In this document: positions 47,087-59,459 of the stretch, piece after piece | How positions within the stretch are numbered: the stretch's first letter is position 1 | Layout: the number at the start of each line of letters is the position of its first letter | Source: Crotalaria pallida | Taxonomy: Eukaryota; Streptophyta; Magnoliopsida; Fabales; Fabaceae | Assembly: GCA_037953625.1 (NCBI GenBank) | Contig: CM075652.1 | Span: forward strand, 55,793,501 to 55,857,500 | DNA: 64,000 bases | Direction of reading: 5' to 3' | Position numbers and translations under genes: made by a program | The notes under the pieces: generated by a model | Told to the model about the DNA's origin: nothing | What the model saw: only the letters and a program-made list of their open reading frames with translations | Databases searched by the model: none

Positions 47087-47381
47087 GTTATGGATGTTTA
47101 TTTTTTTAAAAATTAAAAGTACACTATTAATTATGGTTTTTAAATGAATTATTTTTTTTACAAGTATTCAGTATTCTTATATTTATATACAAATATATAC
47201 TATGCCCGAGTTGACCGGTTTGACCGGTATGTATCTATGCGGTTTAATTACTGTTCCACAGGTTAAACCACTAAACCAGTGAACCACTGCCCTAACCGGT
47301 TCGATCACCGGTACGGTTCGATCACCGGTACGGTTCTGATAACATTAGACTAAATTGATGTCAGGTGTATCTTTAGGGACC
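47087..47381. other. Short noncoding spacer with CCGGT repeats
   Basis: Contains GTTTGACCGGTATG and a tandem copy of GGTTCGATCACCGGTAC near 47305-47335, then the right terminal repeat-like phrase GATGTCAGGTGTATCTTTAG (47358-47377). Confidence 0.45.
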
Positions 47382-47384
47382 TAA

Positions 47385-48199
47385 GAGCATCTCCACCCAT
47401 GGACAATTCATTTGTCCTTAAATGGGTCCCACTTATTATTTTATTATTCTTTACACTTTTTTATACATTAAGGACAAACTCAAATTTTCTCTCCACCCAT
47501 GAACCTACATTTGTCCTTAAAAATGGGCCCCACGAACTACCCCACACTTTAATATTTTACAATAAATAATAACCATCATCCACTAACTAAATTTTTCCCA
47601 CCAAAAATTATAACTATAATTTAAAACATTCTTTATTCTCTAACGGCTACTTTTTTTTTAAATAAATATTTTTAAATAACGACCAAAAATAAAATACATT
47701 AAAAATTGAAATACACTAATTTAAATAAATATCGTAATAAATAACTTCAAAATACATTAAAAAAATTGCATTAAAATATCCCGAAAATAAGAAGAAAAAA
47801 ATTACATTAAAGATTAGATAAAAATACATTAAGATTATGAAAAACAAATTTGAGCAAGATCCAACGGATAACGAAGAAGATATGAAATTTTGAAGTTAAA
47901 AAAAAACAAAAAGGGGCCACACTACTCGAGTACCTTGCTATCAATTTGTTGAAACAAACAATTCACACTACTCGAGTACCTGAAGTACTCGAGTTCTCCG
48001 ATTCATTTCTGTTCAATTCTCCCTCCATTTCTTCACCTTCTCTCTCTTCCTTCTCCATTCCTTTGACAAATTCATTTGTCCCTGTACATAGACAAATGAA
48101 AAACAGGGACAAATGAATCATCTTTCCCACCGGTAGAAAAAAGTTAGGACTGCCCATAAATTTTTAAGGACAAATGAAAAGTAACCGGTGGAGATGCTC
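47385..48199. mobile_element. PIF/Harbinger-like MITE
   Basis: 815 bp bounded by GAGCATCTCCACC and GGTGGAGATGCTC, with longer subterminal similarity (CATTTGTCCTTAA / TTTTAAGGACAAATG). TAA target duplications are at 47382-47384 and 48200-48202, the size and sequence typical of PIF/Harbinger elements. No transposase. It contains three ACTCGAGT palindromes (47924, 47970, 47987). Confidence 0.85.
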
Positions 48200-48306
48200 T
48201 AATAAACTATTAACTCTAAAGATTTCTTTACACATCCACTATCACGAATTTATGATCATTAAATAAAAGTAATGTAAATGAATGATTGATGATTTATCTC
48301 CAATAT

Positions 48307-49051
48307 TGTCATGGACCAGGTAGACGGAGCCGGCATGCCGAATCCGAATACAAGATTGAGGCCTAAGAGGCCCGTTAAGCACAATTCCGGATTCGGGATA
48401 GAGAAGGCCCATTGAGATCGGATACAAGGCCGAATTCAGGATTGAGACTGAGAAGTCCGCTGAATCGGATCCGCATGCAAAACCGCCGGGTTGAGGCCGA
48501 ATTGGCCCAACAAACCGGACTCGGCATTAGGACCAAGAATGGCCCAATAAGCCGAATCCGGATACCGGAATGGCTTGGTTCACGCCACCTGAACCGGAAT
48601 TAGGCATGAGAAGGTATCCTTAGTGAATCTTGAAGGCTTGATACGGATACCGAATACCAACAGGATTAGGACATAGGATTCTTTACCGTTATAACAGTAC
48701 GAATTCGGACACGTGCATTAAAGGACCTGAAGGAATCCCATTATCTTCAACATAGGATCCTATTCGCTTTAATACCCGCCATGATATCAGAGCCGTTGAG
48801 AGAATCTTACCCGCCACATGAAGGCGGCCATCGATTCGGTATCTGCTAGTATGAGCCTATATTACCTGGTAAGCTGTCAGGTATGATCTAACTCAACTCG
48901 CACAAGCACACACACCACCCCCCCAATCAAAAAATGATAGGAGAGTGTGTATCTTGGTGTTCAAGGTGCACATTTCACGTTTGATATCAAGAGTGGGATT
49001 GCTGGATTCTTAGACCGAATTGTCTAAGTACTGTGATCCTACGACAGAACA
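48307..49051 (+). repeat. Left LTR of the Tat element
   Basis: 745 bp, starting TGTCATGGACCAGG and ending CGACAGAACA. The 61-63-aa frame within it is present in both LTRs and is not a gene. Confidence 0.95.
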
Positions 49052-49106
49052 TTGGCGACCACAGTGGGAGCGAGAAACTTATTCCCACCACTTTTCGAAG
49101 AAGTCC

Positions 49107-49784
49107 ATGGCTAATCAGTCGCACGAGGAACGTACTGAACCCAGCCACCACAGTGAGCTGGACGCAACGAAAAATGGAGAACAAGCACCTTCCCGTCAAA
49201 GGGACCTCAGAGAACGGTTGAGTGAGGGAAGGAGAAGAGCTGAACAGGAGCGTTCGAGACAAGAGGAACCTTCTCGACAGGAGCAGGAAAGATCGCGACA
49301 GAGACCCCCCACTAGAGGAGGAAGCCCTTCGCATTCCCGACATGAGAGTAAGGGGTCATCCGGCGGATGCTCGCAGAGGAAAGCCAGCATGGAAAAAGAA
49401 TTGGCCCGCTTGCGTAAGCGTCTGGATGAACAAGACAAGTTACTGAAGGAATTGAGGAAAGGAACTGCCCAGTCGGGTGTGATAAGAGGGAATGAGGTGG
49501 AACAGGTGGCTGAACCCGAAGAAAAAGACCATCCGTTTTCGGAAAGCATAATGGCTTTCCCCATGCCCGAGAATCTCAAAGCTCCGGCCAACGTGGATCC
49601 TTACTTTGGGAATTCGGATCCACAGGAGCATATCGACAGCTTCCTGGTGGCAATGTCGTGTCAGGGAGCCAAGGATGCATATAAGTGTCGCACCTTCCCT
49701 TTAACCCTCAAGAAAGCTGCTTTGCGCTGGTATTCTAAACTGGAACCCGACTCGATAACAAGATGGAAAGACTTGGCCAGCTAA
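49107..49784 (+). pseudogene. gag: gag, first segment, frameshifted
   Basis: Capsid-type protein of the retrotransposon. The chosen start is the ATG at 49107 (MANQSHEERTEP) rather than the upstream in-frame ATG at 49020, which lies inside the LTR. The N-terminus is highly charged (Arg/Glu/Gln/Ser) with a coiled-coil-like stretch (ELARLRKRLDEQDKLLKEL), followed by the start of the gag core (ANVDPYFGNSDPQEHIDSFL, KKAALRWYSKLEPDSI). The frame ends in TAA at 49784, and the continuation is in another frame from 49763, so a small indel near 49770-49785 breaks gag. Confidence 0.85.
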
Positions 49785-52700
49785 TTCTTGGACATTTTAC
49801 AACAAGTAAGGCTCAGCCAAAATCAGAACACCATTTGTCCCAAATCAAGCAAGAGAAAGGAGAGTCGCTGAGAGATTTTCTCACCCGTTTCAACACCGAG
49901 TACCTTTCAATCAATGACATAGAAGCTTCGGTGGCTTTACATCTCCTGATGCGTGCGTTAAGACCGGGAGATTTCACAGACCATCTGGTGATGCACAGGA
50001 TCAGAACCATGGATGAAGTCATGGAGAGAGCTGAAAAGTACATCAACTTAGAGGAATATCAGAGAGCACAAGATAAGTTTACAGGCGATGCATCAGGAAA
50101 AAAGAAGGAGGCTTTTTTCAACAAGGGAACAGGAAAGGGTCATAGAGAAGGAGACAAGAGCAGCAGGCATGATCTGGGGCCTAAAAAGCCCGAAGGTAAA
50201 TATGACCATTATACTCCTTTAAACACTGCTAGATCACAAATTCTGCGTGAGATTATGAATGCAGAACTAATGGAAGTGGACCGCCCACCCCCGTTGAGGA
50301 GGCCTCCCACGAAAGAGAATCAGCACAAGAGGTGTAGCTGGCATGACAGTTATGGACACACCGAGGATGAATGTGTCCAGCTCAAAGACGTAGTAGAGAC
50401 TCTGATAAGAAGAGGAAAATTGAATCGATACACCCGATCCTTCAGAGGAGGTCCCAGTGAGCGCACCACCACAAGAAGGGTCAGGAGTCCTGTCAGAAGA
50501 AGGACAAGAAGCCCACCCAGAAGGAGATCTCGGACGCCCCCAAGGAGAAGCAGAACTCCTAGGCGTGCAGCGACCAGAAACTCCCCAGAAAAGAAAAAGG
50601 ATGCAGGTAAAAGTGGCAATGAAGACCTGAAATTAATTGGCACTATCGCTGGTGGTCTGACGGTGGAAGGGGAATCCATAACATCCCAGAAAAAGCAGTT
50701 GAGGCTGGCTACAATGACGGTTGCCGTATCAAACAGTCATAAGGAGGTGCACCATCCGATCACATTTACTGAGGCCGATTTGGAAGGAGTGATTCCCAAC
50801 CACAACGACCCGCTGGTGGTAACCGGAATTATTGACAGATTCCGAGTTTGCCGCATGATGGTAGACCAGGGAAGCTCGTCAGACATCATGTTCACAGAGT
50901 TATTTGATCGTCTGAAGTTGAAGGCGGCAGACCTGCACCCCTGTTAAAAGGAACTGATTGGATTCACAGGAGACACTATCAGGCCTAGAGGGTACGTTGA
51001 TATCAGGCTGACTTTAGGCACACCCCCTCAGTGTCGAACGGAAAAGTTGCGTTTTCTGGTGGTGGATTGCCCCTCTGCTTACAATGCAATTTTGGGGCGG
51101 CCCACTTTGAAGGCTTTTAAGGCGATTGCCTCCCCCTTGCACATGGCGATGAAGTTCCCAGACGAGAAAGGATCAGTTGTTACAATCCGGGCAGACCAGA
51201 CGCAAGCTAAAACTTGTTACATTGCCAGTCTGAAAGCAACCAAAGAAAACGCTAAGAAGCAGGTACATGCAAAGCGGGCTAAGGGAGCAGCGTCGTCCTC
51301 AGGCGTGATGATGGTGGATTTGGATATGAGAGACGATATCAAAGAGGAGCGACCTAAGCCGGAGGGGGAGTTAGAAAAAGTTCAAATTGGAAATGGGCCA
51401 GAACAATGGACACAGGTAGGGAAAGACTTAGAACCAGAAGAAAAGGTCAGGTTGGTGGAGCTCCTGAAGAAGAATAAGGACTTGTTTGCGTGGACTGCAG
51501 CAGATATGCCGGGAATAGATCCGGACTTCATTTGTCACCGCTTATCGGTTGATCCCAAGTTTAGGCCAGTCTCACAAAGAAGAAGGAAGATGGGTGCCGA
51601 AAGACAGAAGGTGATCGCTGCGAATGTGGAAGAGCTCTTGCAAGCTGGTTTCATCAAGGAAGTCCCCTATACTACTTGGCTTTCTAATGTTGTTTTAGTC
51701 AAAAAATCCAACGGCAAGTGGCGTATGTGCGTAGACTATACAGATTTAAACAAAGCGTGTCCAAAAGACACATATCCTCTCCCTAATATTGACAAATTAG
51801 TTGACAATTCTGCTGGTTACCAATTACTTTCTTTTATGGATGCGTATTCTGGTTATAACCAGATTCCCATGTTTGGTGATGATCAGGAGAAAACCGCTTT
51901 CATGACTGACAAAGCTGCATACTGTTATACAGTAATGCCGTTTGGTCTTAAGAATGCAGGTGCAACCTACCAGAGGATGATGGACAAGGTTTTTGGAGAG
52001 CTGATAGGACCCACGTTGGAAGTTTATGTCGATGACATGATAGTGAAATCGACAGAGACAAAGAATCATGAGCATGACTTGGAGGCAGTTCTTAAAAAGG
52101 TACGTTTGCACAATATGCGTTTAAATCCGCTGAAGTGCGCTTTTGGTGTCACAGCAGGAAAGTTTTTAGGTTTCATGCTTACTAGCAGAGGAATAGAGGC
52201 TAACCCCGAAAAGTGTGATGCAATCACGCAGATGAGGAGCCCAAATTCCGTGAAGAAAGTGCAGCAATTGACAGGTCGCATAGCAGCATTGACGAGATTC
52301 CTGTCGAAGTCGGCATACAAATCCCTTCCATTATTCCAACTGCTCAAAAAGGACCAAGAGTTCAGGTGGACGGAGGAATGCGAAGCGGCCTTTCAGGACT
52401 TTAAGAACTACCTCTCCAATCCCCCGATCCTGAGTAAACCTGAACCAGGTGAAATCCTCTACTTGTATCTGGCCGTAAATGATGAGGCAGTCAGTGTTGT
52501 TCTGGTCAGAGACTTGGCTGACGGTCAGAAACCGGTGTATTTTGTGAGTAAGGTATTACAAGATGCTGAGAAAAGGTCCCAAAAGATTGAGAAGATGGCG
52601 TTTGCATTGGTGGTTACAGCGCGGCGCCTCAGACAATATTTTCAGAGTCATCCAATCATTGTTAGAACTGATCAGCCTATCCGGCAAGTCTTGCAAAAAC

Positions 52701-54538
52701 CAGACCCGGCAGGTCGCATGATCGCTTGGTCGGTGGAATTGTCCGAATACGGGATTACCTATGAAACAAGAACAACAATCAAATCTCAAGTGTTGGCAGA
52801 CTTTGTGGTAGAATTAGCACCAAAGAAGGACTCAGAAGTCTGGACCTTGTTTGTTGACGGCTCATCTAATCAAACAGGTGGAGGTGCTGGCGTGATACTG
52901 GAGAATGCTCAAGGGGTGTCAGTGGAATACTCACTGAGGTTTGATTTTCCTACTTCCAACAACCAAGCTGAATATGAAGCCTGCCTGGCAGGGATGACGA
53001 TGGCCAAGGATTTAGGAGCACGTGCAATCATACTCTACAGCGATTCACAGTTGGTGATTTCGCAAATTAAGGGGAACTTCCAAGCTAAGGAGCCTTTACT
53101 TCAGAAGTATCTTACCAGATGTAAGGAACTGGTAGGAGGGTTTGACAGCGTAGACTTTCAACACATCCCAAGGGATCAAAATTCCAGAGCAGATGTTCTA
53201 AGCAAGCTAGCCAGCACAAAGAAACCAGGAAGTCACAGGTCCGTGATTCAGCAAGCAATCTCTCACCCCAGTGCAACATTGGCAGTGGAGGATGAAGAGT
53301 CATGGGCTTCCCCAGTCCTAACATTCCTGGCGCATGGGATCCTTCCGAGTGAGGACGATGCCGCAAGAAAAATAAGGAAGATGGCTCCGCATTTTGTTAT
53401 CCAGGATGGTTTACTCTATCGGAGAGGATTTTCTTCCCCTCTTCTCAGATGTTTGACTGAAAGAGAGGCTGAATTGGCTCTAAAGGAAGTGCACGAGGGG
53501 CGATGCAGCCACCATCTCGGAGGAAGGAGTCTGGCAAGGAAGATATTGAGGGCAGGATTCTATTGGCCCAGCATTCAGTTGGATGCTATGAAGCATGTGA
53601 AAAAGTGCGATCGCTGTCAGAAACATGCTGATGTCCACTTGGCACCACCAGAGGAACTCCATTCTATATCAGCTCCATGGCCATTCTTTCAGTGGGGTAT
53701 GGACTTGTTGGGACCATTTCCGCAAGCAGCAGGTCAGGTGACCCATTTGGTGGTGGCAGTTGACTATTTTACAAAATGGATTGAAGCTAAAGCGGTCGCT
53801 GTTACCACATCAACTCAAATAATAAAGTTTCTCAACAACCAAGTCGTATCCCGATTTGGGGTTCCAGCTGTGTTGGTTACAGATAATGGCACTCAATTCA
53901 CCAGCAAAGCCTTCAAGGAATTCATTCAGAAATTAGGAACTAAGTAACATCTGTCTTCGGTGGAGCATCCGCAAACCAACGGACAGGCCGAGGCTGCTAA
54001 CAGATGCATTCTAAGAGGATTGAAGAGAAAGCTGGAGGATAGCAAGGGCAAGTGGGTGGATCATATAGACACAGTTCTCTGGTCCTACAGAACCACTCCT
54101 CATTCCACCACTGGCGAGATGCCATTCAAACTCACATACGGAAGTGAGGCGATGATTCCGCTGGAGGTTGGATCCGCTAACATGAGGTCAAGATATTTCG
54201 ATCCAGAAACTAACGTGAGGCTCATTAGGGAAAAATTGGACTTCTTGCAAGAATCAAGGGAAATGGCAACTGTTCGCATGGCAACAATCCAGCAGCAGTC
54301 AGCCAAGCAATACAATTCTAAAGTGATTTCCAGAACTTTCAATGAAGGTGACTTGGTGCTGAGAAGGGCCGACGTTCATGGTACTGAACCTGCGCATGGG
54401 AAGTTGGCAGCTAATTGGGAAGGACCGTATCGAGTCCGATTGAAAACTGGAAAGGGAGCGTATTTCCTGGAAACACTGACTGGAAGAGGCATCAAGAATC
54501 CATGGAATGCAGCTAAGCTTCGTCTTTATTATAGTTAA
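49763..54538 (+). pseudogene. pol: gag remainder and pol polyprotein with two internal stops
   Basis: One reading frame interrupted by TAA at 50945-50947 and 53945-53947. In order: rest of gag (ESLRDFLTRFNTEYLSI), zinc knuckle CX2HX4HX4C (CSWHDSYGHTEDEC), Arg/Ser-rich tail, aspartic protease (MVDQGSSSDIMF, ILGRPTL), reverse transcriptase (KSNGKWRMCVDYTDLNKACP, YVDDMIVKS), RNase H, a second RNase H (WTLFVDGSSNQTGGGAGVIL, YSDSQLVISQIKG, NSRADVLSKLAS) characteristic of the Tat lineage, and integrase (HHCC zinc part with CDRCQKH; catalytic GMDLLGPFP, VTDNGTQF, NGQAEAANR). It ends with a short C-terminal region. No chromodomain is evident. Both stops are explicable by single C-to-T changes. Confidence 0.92.
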
Positions 54539-55485
54539 AATTTTGATTTCTGTTATTTGTTTTTCAAGAAGGTCTTATAGACCATTGTTATTTCATTTCC
54601 AAGAAGGTCTTGTTGGCCACTGTTATTTCATTTCTGTTATTTCCAAGTATATGTTGAATTCTGATTTGGCTTTATATTATATGAATGAGAATTTTTCAAG
54701 TTCCTAAATTATAGTCTAACACCCCAATGAGATGGCGCCTTTAAGGCATTCTTATTCTCCGGTATCTGAACTCAGAGATATTAAAAAAAAAGGGAAAGAA
54801 GAAGATCCGGAATCCGATATTCGGATTCGTTGCAAGGATTCGTTACCAGAATCCGGCAATGGCTTGACTGCACACGACGGTTCTGGTATCAGGATCCAAT
54901 ACTAGAGATCCGATATTGGAATTCAGAGCAAGATTTGAAAAATCCAATCAAGTAATCCCATCTCCCCAGTCTCAAACCGAATTCGACATGAAAATTTCTA
55001 AGTATCATGAAAATTCCGAATCTGACGTGAAAATAAGATGTGAGCAATCTCACACTTAGAATAATTTGATTACTTAAAAAATCCTAAGTATCCAACTATA
55101 GTTACACCACTTATCTGACTAGCCATCAGATAGGAAGTGAGATGGGTAAGTAGATGCTCTATTTAAAAGCGAGCACCCCCCATGTACATATAATGATCCC
55201 TGTTAGTTTCCGATTGATAAGGTAAAATGGAAAACCATTCGCTGGCTAGAATAGGCTTCCATGGATCAATAAGAAAGAAAATGGATACGCAAAGGAAATG
55301 TAACACAAAGACTAATCCAAATATATTAAAAGTGCATTACGAGTTACAAACTATGGGAAATCAGAAACAAAGTACAACTGGAAGGAAAAACAAAATAGAA
55401 TTCGGAAAGGAGAAAGCAAAGTGCAGAAACAACAATGCAACAAAAAACTTGGAAATTAAACTAGAATGTTAAACCAGCAGCATCT
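54539..55485. other. Spacer between pol and the antisense gene
   Basis: Inside the retrotransposon. A short tandem repeat (AAGAAGGTCTTATAGACC / AAGAAGGTCTTGTTGGCC with TGTTATTTCATTTC) occurs at 54565-54645. The 81-aa plus-strand frame at 55227-55472 has no recognised motif. Confidence 0.5.
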
Positions 55486-57566
55486 CTAGACAGCAACATC
55501 ACCATCATCCTCATGTCCCCCAGCGTCTTCTTCTTCAGATTCTTCATCATCCACGGGGACCAGAGGATCAAGGCAATCTTCATCAGCCAAATTGACAGGC
55601 ACTCTACTTCCATCCCGAAGATACTTGTAAAGAACTCCATCTTCAACCTTGTGCAGAAAATGCATGCCCCGAGAAGAGAAGTCACTGTTCAGGAAGTTAG
55701 CTTGTTCTACGACATTCATAAATGAGGATTGGACTGATCCAATCCATTTCTCCTTGTACATGTCCCTTTGCTGCTCAGCTTCATTCCTTTGCTGTTCAGT
55801 TTGATTGAGTACGTCCCTCAGCGTCTTCAAAGCAGCATCGTTAGCATCATTCACTTCTTTCAGCTTGTCGTTCATTCTCTTTGCAAAGTCTTCCTCAGCT
55901 TGGGAAAGGGCTTGTTTAGTCCTCCTCAATTCAGCAGCTTGGGAAGCGATCTGTTCGGCCATTTTCGCTTCCTTCTAGACATGTGCAGTCAAGTCCACTG
56001 CCTCTTGCCCAACGAATAGGACCTTCTCAGCATTTTCCTCTAAAAACTGGAGTGTGGAGGCGACACGGAGTTGGTGTTTCTTCAAAGACTTCATCAGGTT
56101 AACAAATTCACGACGGGTCATCCCTTGGAAGCGATGGGAGTCCGAATACGTGACGAGCATGCGTCCAAAATGCTCACTCAGATTTTCCTCTCACACTGAG
56201 GAGGTAAAGGCAGAAGATCCCTGTCCAGCATCAAGTTGGGATTGAGTGGGCGAACCAGAGTGAAAAGGTTCCTGGTCCTTCCTCTTTCGGGCGACGCCTT
56301 CGGGGCTATCCAGAATGATTGTGGCTGATGAAGGACGGTTGGCACCTGTCTTACTACGCTTGGGGGGCCTCCTCGGAGCATTTCCGATAGCAGCAGCAAG
56401 AGCAGCCAAATCTTGGGGGCTCGCCATTTTTTCTGCATAGAGATAGTACGAAGGTATTAATAATTCTAAAAATTACAAAAGTAAGCAAAAAGTATGCATC
56501 AAGTATCCTACCGAATTCCGAACGCAAGGAATCCGGCTCCGCATCAATTATCTTCCTAGTATTGATGTACCCGAGTCGTTCATACCAGGCAAAGAAAAAT
56601 GCTATAGTGGTCCGCTCTACATCGGTAAGGACATTGTTGGGGGTGAGGAAAAAACGCGCTGGAATTTGAGTTTTTATCAGACCAAAAGAGAGGGAAATAT
56701 GGATTTCCCCCATGGTCAAAGAAGAAAGGCCAAGAATGTGGGGCTCCTACTATTTTGAAGTACTCACTTTTGAATCCTTTCCACGTCTCGGAGTAGGTTT
56801 CAAAGACTTTCCAGTTGAGACGGGATTTCAGTGTAACCCAAGACCATTTGCCTTTAACTTTACTTGAAGCAAACGGTCCAAAGAAAGTGAAGAATACGGG
56901 AAGAGTACAAGCCAGGTTGAAGTGGTTGCAAAAGAGTTGGAAGGCCCTCAGATAGCACCAACCGTTGGGATGGAGTTGTGTTGGGGCAAGTTCTAAGTGG
57001 CTAAGTACCCAACTTTCAAAGTCGGTAAAGGGAATTCGGACTCCACAGGTGTCAAAAAGAACCACATACATAAAAAAGAAATTTTCAAGTGGGCTGCCTA
57101 CAGAGCAAATTCGGTTTTGGGAAGAGGGACCCTCTAAGGCATAAAAGTTTGGAACAACCCCTGGTCTAGCAAGTTCAGCATTGTTGTGGTACGCTTGAAG
57201 ACGTTGGACATCTACAAAGACGGAGGGTCTACCTAAGGCATCAAGGTCTACATCCTCATATCCAGTAATGACAGCAGGAAGAATGAATTCCTCAGGGTTT
57301 GTTTCAGACCTCTTCTTCCCCATTTCGGATTCCTGAGAGGAAGCGTAGAAAGAAGACTTAGAGGGAGCACTGGAAACTTCACTAAACATGTCCCTAATGA
57401 TCTATTTCTTCGCTAGTTCGTCTAAAGCTTCCTTTTCTTGTCCAGAAAAAGGAGAGTTTTGAAGGCCACTAGGATGACTAGTAGAAGTGCAGGGTTTGGC
57501 AAGAAAAGGCTTTGACGAATTGGAAGAAGAAGAACATGGGGGTTTGTTTGGAGGAAGTGGCTCCAT
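55486..57566 (-). pseudogene. Extra antisense gene of the Tat element (aORF)
   Basis: Extra genes, often antisense and 3' of pol, are known from Tat-lineage plant retrotransposons; their function is unsettled. Reading from the ATG at 57566 (MEPLPPNKPP), a Ser/Pro-rich start is followed by a conserved globular part found in 'putative plant transposon protein' families (LEGPSSQNRICSVGSPLENF, PFTDFESWVLSHLELAP, QLHPNGWCYLRAFQLFC). A frame change near 56700 leads to LGYINTRKI and a GT donor at 56511. After a 79-bp intron, exon 2 starts at 56432 (KMASPQDLAALAAAIG), carries a basic stretch (PRRPPKRSK) and ends in a long coiled coil (AAELRRTKQALSQAEEDF, LNQTEQQRNEAEQQRD) and acidic tail. In-frame stops lie near 57402, 56191 and 55975. 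Confidence 0.75.
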
Positions 57567-58373
57567 GATTGAAAGGAAAAAGTAAGAGATAAGAAGTAGT
57601 GTACCTGAAAGTGAAAGGAAGAAGTAAAATTTGAAGATAATGGAGAGGGAATTCATATGCAGCAGAGGTAGAATGGAGAGGTGAAGTTTTGACACAAAGA
57701 ACTCCTCTCTATTTATAGTGCAAATTCGGTTTTCTGAGGAGGTAAGTGAAGGGATGCATTGAATGACCACTCAGTGCAAATCATTACTCAGAAGTCATGT
57801 CAGTTGGAAGAGAGAAGTCATGATGGAGTAGTGATAAGTCACAGCTGCAATGAAGCATCACCTCTTTTCATTTTCCCAAGAAGACTGAAGGATAGTGGTT
57901 ACACCTTTTCAGGAATCAATTCGGTTCTCAATGGATACACCTTGTCAGAAATCAATTCGGTGCCCAATAAATCTTTGAGAGCAGAAGGACTGAAGTGTGA
58001 TGGATACAAGACATAAAGAGGGCCATAGGAACTCTGATTTGTGTCAGGTTGGAAGCATTGAAGATGGACTGGGAACAGAAGTTCATGCTCTGGATAGGTA
58101 GCGTGTTGCAATTAAAGAAGTCTTGGGAAAGGACCAAATTCAAATTCAAAATCCTGAGTTCAGATTCAAAGTGATGAACCTTGATGTCAAAGTCATCATT
58201 ATGGGAAATTGAAATAAATTCGTGACATGGGAAATTGGAATTCGGCAGTACGAAGCAAGCATCTCGGATTCGGCAAATTGGTTCCTGTTATGCATTAAGA
58301 ATCCGAATTTGGATTGTTGAAAGCTGCTCAAGAACTCATGGCACATTGCATGAACCATGATTTGGGGGGCTAC

Positions 58374-59117
58374 TGTTATGGACCAGGTAGACGGAGCCGG
58401 CATGCCGAATCCGAATATAAGATTGAGGCCTAAGAGGCCCGTTAAGCACAATTCCGGATTCAGGATAGAGAAGGCCCATTGAGATCGGATACAAGGCCGA
58501 ATTCAGGATTGAGACTGAGAAGTCCGCTGAATCGGATCCGCATGCAAAACCGCCGGGTTGAGGCCGAATTGGCCCAACAAACCGGACTCGGCATTAGGAC
58601 CAAGAATGGCCCAATAAGCCGAATCCGGATACCGGAATGGCTTGGTTCGCGCCACCTGAACCGGAATTAGGCATGAGAAGGTATCCTTAGCGAATCTTGA
58701 AGGCTTGATACGGATACCGAATACCAACAGGATTAGGACATAGGATTCTTTACCCTTATAACAGTACGAATTCGGACACGTGCATTAAAGGACCTGAAGG
58801 AATCCCATTATCTTCAACATAGGATCCTATTCGCTTTAATACCCGCCATGATATCAGAGCCGTTGAGAGAATCTTACCCGCCACATGAAGGCGGCCATCG
58901 ATTCGGTATCTGCTGGTATGAGCCTATATTACCTGGTAAGCTGTCAGGTATGATCTAACTCAACTCGCACAAGCACACACACCACCCCCCAATCAAAAAA
59001 CGACAGGAGAGTGTGTATCTTGGTGTTCAAGGTGCACATTTCATGTCTGATATCAAGAGTGAGATTGCTGGATTCTTAGACCGAATTGTCTAAATACTGT
59101 GATCCTACGACAGAACA
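58374..59117 (+). repeat. Right LTR of the Tat element
   Basis: 744 bp, TGTTATGGACC to GACAGAACA, one C shorter than the left LTR in the CACCACCCCCC run. Twelve of the roughly thirteen substitutions between the LTRs are transitions. Confidence 0.95.
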
Positions 59118-59241
59118 AATATAAACAAAATTTATACATCAATGCATACAAATTAAATTCTAATATTAATTACCTTTTTCTTAAACACCCTATTTATTCT
59201 AGAATCTTAATAATTGTAGAAAATTTTCAAAAAAAATTATA

Positions 59242-59323
59242 TTCCCTCCATTCCTAAATGTAAGGTCTTTTTGGGGAATTTCACGTCCATTAAAAAAGTG
59301 GAATAATTTAGGGATAGAAGGAG
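59242..59323. mobile_element. Short deletion derivative of a Stowaway-like MITE
   Basis: 82 bp from TTCCCTCCATTCCTAAATGT to TTTAGGGATAGAAGGAG with TA on both sides; related to the MITEs at 60473 and 63278 but lacking their middle. Confidence 0.6.
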
Positions 59324-59459
59324 TATCAAATATTTTTACTTTCAATACAAATAACAACTTTAATTAATTTCCTTAACTTATTTATTTTTTTAAAAAACGC
59401 TTAAATGTAGAATGGAAGGGAATAATATGTAAACTTATCAAACGCAAATTTAAAATAAA

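Larger units (their letters stand above)
48307..59117 (+). mobile_element. Full-length Tat-lineage Ty3/gypsy LTR retrotransposon
   Basis: 10.8 kb with LTRs at 48307-49051 and 58374-59117, TG...CA ends and exact 5-bp target duplications AATAT (48302-48306, 59118-59122). The primer-binding site follows the left LTR (TTGGCGACCACAGTGGG at 49052), and the polypurine tract is TTTGGGGGGC (58361-58370). By eye the LTRs differ at about 13 substitutions and one indel in 745 bp (about 1.7%), so insertion is recent, roughly within the last million years under usual plant rates. Lineage is inferred from the second RNase H domain in pol and from the extra antisense gene at 55486-57566. Premature stops make this copy non-autonomous. 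Confidence 0.95.

Noticed and set aside
47963..48157. 64-codon minus-strand frame with EKEEREGEEMEGE
   Set aside because: Inside the MITE and composed of simple GA-rich sequence.
48412..48603. 63-codon frame repeated at 58479-58670
   Set aside because: Located inside both LTRs of the Tat element; no homology recognised beyond the LTR itself.
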